Of a DNA stretch of 5,275 bases, positions 1 through 5,190 are shown piece after piece. Made by a program: the position numbers and the translations under genes. Positions within the stretch are counted from its first letter, which is position 1. Each line of letters begins with the position of its first letter. Origin of the DNA: Oscillospiraceae bacterium (GTDB lineage: Bacteria; Bacillota; Clostridia; Oscillospirales; Ruminococcaceae); NCBI GenBank assembly GCA_017848075.1, contig JAGALG010000064.1, forward strand, positions 1-5,275. The letters are read 5' to 3'. The notes under the pieces were generated by a model. The model saw only the letters and a list, made by a program, of their open reading frames with translations. It did not search any database and was not told the DNA's origin.

Positions 1-2
1 AT

Positions 3-455
3 ATGAAGCTGGATGGTTTTATTAGGAATCATGGCTTCCTGGGGCTGCACTGTGTTGGTACACAGGTCAACGGTATCATCGACAACTACGGCGAGTTGGC
101 AGGCATTATGTCAGAGGTCGAAATGCGCGACGGTCAGCCATATGTCGAAGCGATCGATGTCTACGGCAGCATCAATAACTTTGGCTACATGAGAGGCAAC
201 TTCCGCGTACAAAACAGCGGCCACATCTCCGGCAATGCAGTAGAAAACAATAACGCATATACACAACAACAGCCCCGCTCGCAGGAGCGGGGCTGTATGA
301 TACTCTATCAAAGTAAAGATTTTATGGAGAGACACCGACAAAGGAGAAAAACTTTGTCGGTGTTTTTTAGCGCAGAGGCGCCATTTTTACCCCTAAGCAG
401 GGAAGGGTTTTCGTCTGTGTACAAACGGTCGGAACATACATTGTCTTGGGGGTGA
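3..455 (+). CDS. Unrecognised Gly/Asn repeat protein, probably 5'-partial, with a read-through-like C-terminus
   Basis: I do not recognise this protein. The first 80 or so residues contain degenerate repeats of the form G-x-I-x-N-x-G-x-L-x-G: G5 to G14 (one residue shorter), G24 to G34, G55 to G65, and a last weak copy ending at G77. Such short Gly/Asn/aliphatic repeats suggest a stacked beta-strand (beta-helix-like) fold, which is inference. The frame is open to the window edge, so the ATG at 3 may be internal. From about residue 85 the composition becomes basic and irregular, and the coding sequence crosses a 12-bp hairpin (269-296) and a strong terminator (332-368). The genuine end is therefore probably near 240-265, and the tail may be the result of a lost stop codon or a one-base frameshift; a TAG lies out of frame at 240-242. 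No membrane segment or signal peptide is visible. It would be cargo of the sigK element. Confidence 0.5.
   Translation: MKLDGFIRNHGFLGLHCVGTQVNGIIDNYGELAGIMSEVEMRDGQPYVEAIDVYGSINNFGYMRGNFRVQNSGHISGNAVENNNAYTQQQPRSQERGCMILYQSKDFMERHRQRRKTLSVFFSAEAPFLPLSREGFSSVYKRSEHTLSWG
269..296. terminator. 12-bp GC-rich hairpin without a clear U-tract
   Basis: The arms ACAGCCCCGCTC (269-280) and GAGCGGGGCTGT (285-296) pair perfectly around a GCAG tetraloop. Neither strand has a proper run of T after the stem: the plus strand continues TATGATACTC, and the minus strand continues TGTTGTTGTG. It may be a weak terminator, an mRNA 3'-end stabilising stem, or the mark of the true end of the upstream gene. The stem itself is certain; its role is not. 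Confidence 0.55.
332..368 (+). terminator. Rho-independent terminator ahead of the recombinase operon
   Basis: The arms ACACCGACAAAG (332-343) and CTTTGTCGGTGT (352-363) form a perfect 12-bp stem with an 8-base A-rich loop, followed directly by T residues through 368. This is a textbook plus-strand intrinsic terminator. It would end transcription from the upstream element genes and insulate the recombinase unit, whose own promoter candidate begins about 45 bases downstream. Confidence 0.88.
413..442 (+). promoter_or_regulatory. Sigma-E-like (mother-cell) promoter for the recombinase operon
   Basis: CATACATT at 435-442 matches the sigma-E -10 consensus CATACAnT completely. Fourteen bases upstream, GTCTGTGT (413-420) is a partial match (5 of 8) to the -35 pattern GTCATATT, at the usual spacing. 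In B. subtilis the skin recombinase gene spoIVCA is transcribed in the mother cell by sigma-E with SpoIIID, so the context fits. The predicted start of transcription would fall only about ten bases before the ATG at 460, giving a very short leader. The -35 is weak, so this is a promoter candidate and not a certainty. Confidence 0.5.
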
Positions 456-459
456 GAAG

Positions 460-669
460 ATGGAGAGCATAGAACAAGCCGTGTTTCAGGTGCTGGTCGA
501 TCACTTATGTGATGTCGGTCTCATATCAGAAAATACTTGCACGAGGGCAAAAGAATTGGTACATTCGGTGATCGTTTTGCCGGAGTTTTTTCGCTATTCT
601 GCTGTACTGACACAAAATGGACTCTCCGAGGAGGCAAAGACAAATGAATATTCTGAAGATCCGCAATGA
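460..669 (+). CDS. 69-residue small protein coupled to the recombinase; candidate accessory or directionality factor
   Basis: This short gene has a strong ribosome binding site (GGGGGTGAG, 448-456) just before the ATG. It overlaps the recombinase start by 26 bases in another frame, implying translational coupling. The N-terminal half (VFQVLVDHLCDVGLISENTC, then TRAKELVH) reads as two amphipathic helices joined at a 'GLIS' turn. That arrangement resembles, by eye only, the SHOCT-like helical pairs often found in small proteins encoded next to clostridial serine recombinases. The C-terminal third is acidic and low in structure-forming residues. There is no membrane segment. Large serine recombinases need a small partner protein to run the excision reaction, and in Clostridioides difficile such a factor is encoded within its skin element. 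Assigning that role here rests only on position and size. Confidence 0.65.
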   Translation: MESIEQAVFQVLVDHLCDVGLISENTCTRAKELVHSVIVLPEFFRYSAVLTQNGLSEEAKTNEYSEDPQ

Positions 670-2275
670 AATGAGAAACGGCAGATCGCTGTATGATCTG
701 CCGCTGCGGGTAACCTTTTATGCGCGGGTGTCCACCGATCGTGACGAGCAGCGGAATAGTCTGGAAAATCAGGTGCAGTACTACAGCGAGCTGATTCAAA
801 GCAAGGCAAATTGGAGCTTTGTGCCGGGATATGTCGATGAAGGTATCAGCGGAACCAGCACCAGAAAGCGTGACAGCTTCAATCGAATGATTGCTGATGC
901 GAAAACAGGTAAGTTCGATTTTATCATCACCAAGGAGATCTCCCGCTTTTCCCGAAGCACACTGGACAGCATCAAGTACACACAGGAGCTTCTGGAACAT
1001 GATGTGGGTGTGTTTTTCCAGAACGACAACATCAATACGCTGGATTCGGACAGTGAATTCCGTTTGGTGGTCATGGCAGGCGTTGCACAGGATGAAGTGA
1101 GAAAGCTGTCGGAGCGCCTGAAGTTTGGTTTCCGGCAGGCGATCCGCAATGGACATGTGCTGGGCAACGACAAGCTCTGGGGCTACGACAAAAAGGATTG
1201 CATTCTTACGATCAATGAGAAAGAAGCACAGGTGGTACGGCGTATTTTCGATCTCTACGCCAATGAGAGATTGGGGATTCGGAAGATCTCACAGATTCTG
1301 TTTGAGGAAGGTCACTGCAGTCGCCGGGGCAACGCCTTCAATGAGGTGACCATCAAACACATTCTCTGCAATCCCAAGTACAAGGGCTGGTACTGCGCCA
1401 ACAAAAGCCGGACGGTGGATTATCGCAGCAAGCGGAAAATCTTTTTGGATGAGGGTGAGTGGGTCCTGTATCAAGACCCCTCCATTCCGGCGATCGTATC
1501 GGAGGAGTTGTGGAATCGAGCCAACACTCTTTACAAAAGCCGCCGTCAACATTCCATCGAGCACGCCAGCGCCGCAGAGTACCACAACAAATATCCCTAC
1601 AGCGGCAAAATCATTTGCGAAGAGCATGGCAGCAGCTTTCATCGAAAGGAGCTGAAAAGCAGCAAAGGCGTCAAGGAAGTCTGGCATTGTCGAGAGTATT
1701 GCCGCAAGGGAACGAGCGGTTGCAGCACACCGCAGCTGAAAAGCTCCGAGCTGGATGAAATCATGGCGAGCGTCTTTCAGCAGCTGGTGAAGGATAAAAA
1801 TACCATGATCGACTCTATTTTGCAGGTGCTGAAGTCGGTCAACGGGGAGCAGAATGACGAAAAGGAAAAGCAGGCGATCCAGCAGAAATTGTTCGGGATC
1901 GAGGCGAAAAAGGATCGGCTGCTGGAGCTGAGTCTGGCAGATGCCATCTCCGTGGCGGAGTTTAAGCAGCGCAACGATGCCCTCAATGGGCAAATCAAAG
2001 AGCTGCAGGAACGGCGGAAAATCATCGAAAGCGAAAAGGAAAAGCGGCAGTCAACAGAGCTGGAAATGAAGAAAATCCGTGCCGTTCTGGAGCAGGAGTT
2101 GTCCTTCAAAAATGGCGTAAACTCGTCACTTGTAACGACAATTCTGGATAAAATCATCGTGAAAAAGGAAAGTACAAAAGAGCGGGTGGAACTGGAGATT
2201 CGTCTGAAGCTGGGGGCGTCGTACGAGGCCCTCATTGACCGGGAAAAATCTTCTTTCTGCTGTAAGCCTTTTTAA
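644..2275 (+). CDS. spoIVCA: Large serine recombinase, SpoIVCA-like skin excisionase
   Basis: This 543-residue protein is a large serine site-specific recombinase that would cut and rejoin DNA at the two ends of the sigK element. Visible parts in order: the resolvase/invertase catalytic domain at about 22-165, with YARVSTD placing the nucleophile at Ser30 and Arg28 beside it, plus the conserved KEISRFSRS (97-105); the recombinase DNA-binding domain at about 178-300; a zinc-ribbon-like segment using C325, H328, C349 and C353 or C360; a charged coiled coil at about 405-485; and a short C-terminal domain. The length is typical of the family. The start at 644 is preferred over the ATG at 617 because GAGGAGG (628-634) sits nine bases before it. 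The gene follows the 69-residue gene with a 26-base overlap. Its last codons and TAA stop lie in the antisense of sigK, so the 3' end depends on the integrated state. The symbol is given by analogy, from the catalytic domain together with the sigK neighbour. Confidence 0.9.
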   Translation: MNILKIRNEMRNGRSLYDLPLRVTFYARVSTDRDEQRNSLENQVQYYSELIQSKANWSFVPGYVDEGISGTSTRKRDSFNRMIADAKTGKFDFIITKEISRFSRSTLDSIKYTQELLEHDVGVFFQNDNINTLDSDSEFRLVVMAGVAQDEVRKLSERLKFGFRQAIRNGHVLGNDKLWGYDKKDCILTINEKEAQVVRRIFDLYANERLGIRKISQILFEEGHCSRRGNAFNEVTIKHILCNPKYKGWYCANKSRTVDYRSKRKIFLDEGEWVLYQDPSIPAIVSEELWNRANTLYKSRRQHSIEHASAAEYHNKYPYSGKIICEEHGSSFHRKELKSSKGVKEVWHCREYCRKGTSGCSTPQLKSSELDEIMASVFQQLVKDKNTMIDSILQVLKSVNGEQNDEKEKQAIQQKLFGIEAKKDRLLELSLADAISVAEFKQRNDALNGQIKELQERRKIIESEKEKRQSTELEMKKIRAVLEQELSFKNGVNSSLVTTILDKIIVKKESTKERVELEIRLKLGASYEALIDREKSSFCCKPF

Positions 2276-2468
2276 TAATGTGAGCCACCAGCCGCAGGTT
2301 GTGTTCGATCAGCTTGTTTTTGGCGGCAGTATCTCCCTCTTTGACCCGAAGCAGGCAGTCTCGCTCCTCCTCTTTGGAGAGGGGCTTGGGGAAGGAGCCG
2401 ATGGTGGTGATGTGCAAGGCGAAAAAGAGCATATTGGACAGGGCAAGCAGCAAAAGGGCAGGCGTCAT
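2232..2468 (-). pseudogene. sigK: 5' fragment of sigK (pro-sigma-K), interrupted by the element
   Basis: Sigma-K directs the last stage of mother-cell gene expression in sporulation. The reading frame gives 78 residues. Residues 1-20 are strongly hydrophobic (MTPALLLLALSNMLFFALHI), corresponding to the pro-sequence that is removed by the SpoIVFB protease in Bacillus. Residues 24-67, beginning GSFPKPLSKEEE and ending IEHNLRLVAHIIKK, match sigma-K up to the start of region 2. After Lys67 the expected LISIGTIGL stretch is absent and the frame ends with 11 unrelated residues at a TGA (2232-2234). The start at 2468 is chosen because AAAGGATG (2476-2483, minus strand) precedes it and it places the pro-sequence at the usual length. 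Homology ends near 2260-2268. This is probably not a dead gene: an intact sigK would form if the element is excised. The fragment alone lacks most of region 2 and all of regions 3 and 4, so it should not bind promoters. Confidence 0.9.
2255..2270. other. Element/sigK junction (attachment half-site, approximate)
   Basis: On the sigK strand, codons for IIKK (about 2268-2279) are conserved, whereas the codons that follow (AYSRKK) no longer resemble sigma-K. The recombination point should lie in or close to this interval. The exact crossover cannot be fixed, because the partner half-site at the far end of the element is outside the window and no core repeat can be compared. Confidence 0.5.
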
Positions 2469-2492
2469 AGAGCAACATCCTTTCAAATCAAA

Positions 2493-2529
2493 TACTGTTC
2501 TTATCCTATGAAAGAGCCGGCCTGTTCGG
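2493..2529 (-). promoter_or_regulatory. Two SpoIIID-like boxes flanking the sigK -10
   Basis: SpoIIID recognises WWRRACARNY. On the minus strand AAGAACAGTA (2502-2493) matches at nine of ten positions, just after the -10. CCGAACAGGC (2529-2520) matches at eight of ten, near the -35 zone. SpoIIID is a known regulator of sigK in Bacillus. The motif is short and degenerate, so chance matches are possible, but two of them flanking a mother-cell -10 is suggestive. Confidence 0.4.
2502..2510 (-). promoter_or_regulatory. sigK promoter -10 (sigma-K/sigma-E type)
   Basis: On the minus strand CATAGGATA (2510 to 2502) matches the sigma-K -10 pattern CATAnnnTA exactly and the sigma-E pattern in part. 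An AC at 2530-2529 lies 18 bases upstream, one base longer than the usual sigma-K spacing. No good sigma-E -35 is visible, consistent with dependence on an activator such as SpoIIID. The -10 sits about 35 bases before the sigK start codon. In B. subtilis sigK is first read by sigma-E with SpoIIID and then by sigma-K itself. Confidence 0.6.
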
Positions 2530-2549
2530 TGCATGGACGAAAATCGGGA

Positions 2550-2579
2550 TTTACAGTGAGGTCAGAGTCGTGGTACAAT
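2550..2579 (+). promoter_or_regulatory. Vegetative (sigma-A) promoter for the peroxiredoxin operon
   Basis: TTTACA (2550-2555) and TACAAT (2574-2579) each match the sigma-A hexamers at five of six bases, with an 18-base spacer. A TGG directly upstream of the -10 makes an extended -10 (TGn). Transcription would start near 2586, about 50 bases before the peroxiredoxin ATG. The -10 is also the left end of the palindrome described separately. Confidence 0.65.
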
Positions 2580-2600
2580 AACTGTAAAACAGTTATTGTA
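2574..2600. promoter_or_regulatory. Perfect 12+3+12 palindrome: probable repressor operator
   Basis: The arms TACAATAACTGT (2574-2585) and ACAGTTATTGTA (2589-2600) are perfect inverted copies separated by AAA. The palindrome covers the -10 and the predicted transcription start of the peroxiredoxin operon, the classic position for a dimeric repressor. It is AT-rich like PerR/Fur-family sites but does not match the PerR box TTATAATNATTATAA well, so the regulator is unknown. It has no following T-run, so a terminator role is unlikely. A hairpin in the 5' leader would be cut by the start site. Confidence 0.65.
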
Positions 2601-2634
2601 TGAAGAAAATGCAACAAAGACAGGAGAGCTTACA

Positions 2635-3099
2635 ATGTTGGAACTTGGTATGAAAGCCCCCAATTTTACACTGCAGGATAAACAGGGAAACTGGATCAGC
2701 TTAGCGGATTTCCTCGGCAAAAAAGTAGTCCTCTACTTCTACCCGAAGGATAATACCCCCGGCTGTACCCGACAGGCCTGCGCCTTCGCTCAGAGCTATG
2801 AGGACTTCAGCGCCCGTGATGTGGTGGTCATCGGCATCAGCAAGGATTCCGTAGCCTCTCACCTGAAATTCGCCCAGAAATATGAGCTGCCCTTTGTGCT
2901 TCTCTCCGACCCGGAGCTGACTGCCATTCAGGCCTACGGCGTGTGGCAGGAGAAAAAGCTCTATGGCAAAGTCAGCATGGGCGTTGTCCGCACGACCTAT
3001 CTGATCAATGAGGAAGGCATCATTGAAAAAGTGATGCCGAAAGTGAAAGCGGATACCAATGCTGCCGAAATTCTGGCCTACCTGAAGGGCGAGGCATAG
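2635..3099 (+). CDS. bcp: Thioredoxin-dependent peroxiredoxin, BCP/PrxQ type
   Basis: The 154-residue product reduces hydrogen peroxide and organic hydroperoxides in the cytoplasm, using electrons normally supplied by thioredoxin. The thioredoxin-fold AhpC/TSA domain spans nearly the whole chain, opening with GMKAPNFTL. The active-site motif is YPKDNTPGCTRQACAF, with peroxidatic Cys44 and, five residues later, resolving Cys49: the BCP/PrxQ arrangement that forms an intramolecular disulfide. The length is normal for the family. The start at 2635 is chosen over an in-frame ATG at 2596 because AGGAGAG (2622-2628) lies six bases before it and the product then begins where the family does; the 2596 ATG also overlaps the palindrome. 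It is the first gene of an operon, with yaaA beginning three bases after its stop. Confidence 0.95.
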   Translation: MLELGMKAPNFTLQDKQGNWISLADFLGKKVVLYFYPKDNTPGCTRQACAFAQSYEDFSARDVVVIGISKDSVASHLKFAQKYELPFVLLSDPELTAIQAYGVWQEKKLYGKVSMGVVRTTYLINEEGIIEKVMPKVKADTNAAEILAYLKGEA

Positions 3100-3102
3100 A
3101 AT

Positions 3103-3879
3103 ATGAAAATCATCGTTTCACCGGCGAAGAAAATGAGGGTGGATGACGGTCTTGCCTGGCAGGAGCTGCCCTATTTTCTTTCAGAGACAGAAACACTGTA
3201 TCAAACTTTGCGGAGCATGACGCCTGCGGAGCGACAGAAGCTGTGGAAATGCAATGACCAGATTGCCCAGCAGAATAACGAGCGCCTGGAGCGTATGAAC
3301 CTTCGGGGAGATCTGACCCCGGCTATTTTGTCCTATGATGGGATCCAGTATCAGTACATGGCGCCCTCTGTGTTTACGGACTGGGAGTTTCGCTATGTGC
3401 AGGAGCACCTGCGTATCCTGTCCGGCTTTTATGGCCTTCTGAAACCTATGGATGGCGTGACACCCTACCGTTTGGAAATGCAGGCGAAGCTGTCTGTCAA
3501 CGGGGCAAAGGATCTCTATGCCTTTTGGGGAGATCGCCTGGCCCGCAAACTCTGCGAGGAAAGTGACTGCATCATCAATCTGGCCTCCAAGGAGTACAGC
3601 CAGTGCATTTCCCGCCATCTGCCGTCGGGGCTTCGCTTTGTCACCTGTATCTTTGGCGAGGAACAGAAGGGCAAAATCGTCGAAAAAGGAACCCTCTGCA
3701 AGATGGCCCGGGGCGAGATGGTTCGCTATATGGCGGAGCAGCAGATCAACGACCCGGAACAGCTGCGGAACTTTGAGGGACGCAACCATCGCTATGCGGC
3801 TGAATATTCCAGCCGGGATCAGCTGGTCTTTCTGCGGAAGGAAGAAAGCTGCAAAGAAAAGGAAAACGACAACGAATAA
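3103..3879 (+). CDS. yaaA: YaaA-family peroxide-stress protein (DUF328)
   Basis: The 258-residue protein belongs to the YaaA family. In Escherichia coli YaaA is induced by OxyR and limits damage from peroxide by lowering free intracellular iron; the family fold includes a DNA-binding helix-hairpin-helix-like element. Conserved marks are the N-terminus MKIIVSPAKKM, YDGIQYQYM (78-86), LSGFYGLLKPMDGVTPYR (106-123), FWGDRL (141-146), INLASKEY (158-165) and a C-terminal ARGEMVRYM block (202-210). The chain appears complete, with a lysine/glutamate-rich end. The start is only three bases after the peroxiredoxin stop, with AAGGGCGAGG in the end of that gene as a likely ribosome site, so the two are co-translated or at least co-transcribed. 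The pairing with a peroxiredoxin supports a peroxide-defence role. The biochemical activity is not established in this lineage. Confidence 0.93.
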   Translation: MKIIVSPAKKMRVDDGLAWQELPYFLSETETLYQTLRSMTPAERQKLWKCNDQIAQQNNERLERMNLRGDLTPAILSYDGIQYQYMAPSVFTDWEFRYVQEHLRILSGFYGLLKPMDGVTPYRLEMQAKLSVNGAKDLYAFWGDRLARKLCEESDCIINLASKEYSQCISRHLPSGLRFVTCIFGEEQKGKIVEKGTLCKMARGEMVRYMAEQQINDPEQLRNFEGRNHRYAAEYSSRDQLVFLRKEESCKEKENDNE

Positions 3880-3893
3880 AGAGGAGAAGCACT

Positions 3894-5129
3894 ATGCTGA
3901 GACAATTTCTGGCCATCGCGCTGGCCTTTTCTCTGATGCCCCTGTGGAGCAAGAGAAAAATGGGCTTTGGCCCCATGCTGCTGCTCACAGGTCTGATATT
4001 AAGCCTTGTGGCAGGACTGGCGCCCATGACCATTCTGCAAAATTTCATTTTGATTTTTACCACTCCATCTACGCTGAAGACCATTATCGTTGTGGTCGTG
4101 GTGGGTATGCTGGGAGCGCTGATGAAGCGCTACGGCATTCTGGACAAAATCGTGGAGGAGCTGAAGGTGCTGATCAGCAGCCAAAAAGCCATCATCACCG
4201 TTCTTCCGGCAGTGATTGGTATGCTGTCGGTTCCGGGCGGAGCCGCCCTGTCCATTCCTTTTGTGGATAAAATCGGTGAGGATATGAAAATGCCCGGTGA
4301 GGTTCGAAGCGTGGTCAATCTGTCCTTCCGGCACATTGCCATGTTCCTGCTGCCTACCAGCACCAGTATTATCATGGTGACCACGGTTCTGCCGGGAGTG
4401 AATCTTTACGGTCTCATTGCTATGAACCTTGGCTTTGTGATTTTGATGCAGAGTACCTCCTATTTCCTCTATGTGAGAAAATACCCGGATGTCAAAAGCA
4501 GCTCTACGGAGAAAAAGGGCCCGGCACTGGCAAAGCTGATGCTGTACCTGTCCCCAATTTATATGGTCGTTGTGTTTAACGGCCTGTTTGGTATTGAAAT
4601 GTACCAGTGTGTGCTGCTGAGCTTGCTGATCATTCTGCTGCTGTGGGGCCGCAAGGATGTGAAGGACTACGCCAAAGTCGCATGGAAAGGCATCAGTCTC
4701 AGTACGGCTTTCATGCTGGTTGGTGTTTACTTTGTACAGAACACGGTAAAAAGTCTGGATCAGGTGATGGCCGGCGTGACCACCCTGTTCAATCAGGCCT
4801 CCGGCTTCAGCGTTCTGCTGGTCATTGCAGCCGCTGCCGTTCTTTTCGGCCTGACAACCGGATTGTCCATGGTACCCCTGGGCATCATCCTGCCGCTGGT
4901 CAACAATCTGCCTCTATCGGAAAACGCCAAGCTGATCTACTGCTCCTTCATCTTTGTCTGGAGCTTCATCGGCTATTATTTCTCCCCATTACATATGTGC
5001 CATCTGCTGACGGTAAAGCATGTAGGCTGCGGCAACGGACGGGTCTACAGGGAATATTCCAAGCTGATCCCCTGTCTGGCGCTGTACAGTTTCATCCTGT
5101 TTTATGTGTATCGCTTCCTGTTTGCATAG
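3894..5129 (+). CDS. DUF401 family integral membrane permease
   Basis: This 411-residue polytopic membrane protein has about ten to twelve hydrophobic segments, roughly at residues 3-19, 25-44, 60-77, 97-120, 147-167, 172-193, 215-232, 236-251, 268-282, 303-322, 346-365 and 392-410. Family marks include LSVPGGAALSIPFVDKIG (111-128), a SFRHIAMFLLPTSTS stretch (144-158) and SPLHMCHLLT (364-373). It fits the DUF401 family, which is related to ion/carboxylate transporters of the ArsB/NhaD type; the two internal loops with PGG and SP motifs in matching places suggest a two-fold inverted repeat. The substrate is unknown. The ribosome site AGAGGAG lies a few bases before the ATG, and the gene begins 14 bases after yaaA, so it is the third gene of the operon. 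A link to peroxide stress is inferred from position only. Confidence 0.88.
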   Translation: MLRQFLAIALAFSLMPLWSKRKMGFGPMLLLTGLILSLVAGLAPMTILQNFILIFTTPSTLKTIIVVVVVGMLGALMKRYGILDKIVEELKVLISSQKAIITVLPAVIGMLSVPGGAALSIPFVDKIGEDMKMPGEVRSVVNLSFRHIAMFLLPTSTSIIMVTTVLPGVNLYGLIAMNLGFVILMQSTSYFLYVRKYPDVKSSSTEKKGPALAKLMLYLSPIYMVVVFNGLFGIEMYQCVLLSLLIILLLWGRKDVKDYAKVAWKGISLSTAFMLVGVYFVQNTVKSLDQVMAGVTTLFNQASGFSVLLVIAAAAVLFGLTTGLSMVPLGIILPLVNNLPLSENAKLIYCSFIFVWSFIGYYFSPLHMCHLLTVKHVGCGNGRVYREYSKLIPCLALYSFILFYVYRFLFA

Positions 5130-5134
5130 AAATC

Positions 5135-5170
5135 AAAGCGCTCCGGTTCCGACCGGAGCGCTTTTGCTTT
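5135..5170 (+). terminator. Strong rho-independent terminator of the bcp-yaaA-DUF401 operon
   Basis: AAAGCGCTCCGGT (5135-5147) pairs perfectly with ACCGGAGCGCTTT (5152-5164) around a TCCG tetraloop, giving a 13-bp stem, and is followed by TGCTTTT. It begins five bases after the DUF401 stop. The A-run at the left foot would also give a T-run on the minus strand, so it may work in both directions. Confidence 0.93.
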
Positions 5171-5190
5171 TCGCAGCTTTATGCTATAAT
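5164..5190 (+). promoter_or_regulatory. Possible promoter at the left edge of the terminal repeat
   Basis: A perfect TATAAT (5185-5190) with a TGC in front (extended -10) lies 15 bases after TTGCTT (5164-5169), which is a short spacer. The -35 falls in the tail of the operon terminator. The same TATAAT is part of the inverted end of the 93-base element, so the match may reflect that element and not a working promoter. Confidence 0.35.

Larger units (their letters stand above)
1..2266. mobile_element. Recombinase-proximal end of a skin-like sigK-intervening element (partial)
   Basis: This span is read as one end of a prophage-like element inserted in sigK. Three things are seen: the minus-strand sigK coding sequence stops matching the family after its HIIKK residues near 2268; a full-length large serine recombinase abuts that break; and the recombinase points toward the truncated sigK. 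In Bacillus subtilis the skin element has the same plan, with spoIVCA next to and convergent with the 5' part of sigK. The other end, with the remainder of sigK, is not in the window, so element length and cargo are unknown. Whether excision is developmental or the insertion is now fixed cannot be decided here. The right boundary is uncertain by about 15 bases. Confidence 0.8.

Noticed and set aside
617..643. Upstream ATG extending the recombinase by nine residues
   Set aside because: The strong GAGGAGG site lies inside this stretch and is placed to serve the ATG at 644.
521..1156. Long minus-strand open frame (211 codons)
   Set aside because: It is antisense to the recombinase catalytic domain and the small gene; no recognisable domain and no convincing ribosome site.
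1289..1993. Minus-strand open frame of 234 codons
   Set aside because: Lies wholly opposite the recombinase coding sequence and looks like a codon-bias shadow.
2232..2236. AATGA on the sigK strand, the same five bases as the B. subtilis skin core
   Set aside because: It lies about 30 bases past the point where sigK homology ends, in a different coding context, and five-base matches are expected by chance.
2235..2603. Plus-strand open frame of 122 codons over the sigK fragment and promoter region
   Set aside because: It is antisense to sigK and runs across both promoters and the palindrome; no family resemblance.
3518..4270. Plus-strand open frame of 250 codons overlapping yaaA and the DUF401 gene
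   Set aside because: Arg/Ser/Ala-rich frame-shifted shadow of two well-supported genes, without its own ribosome site.
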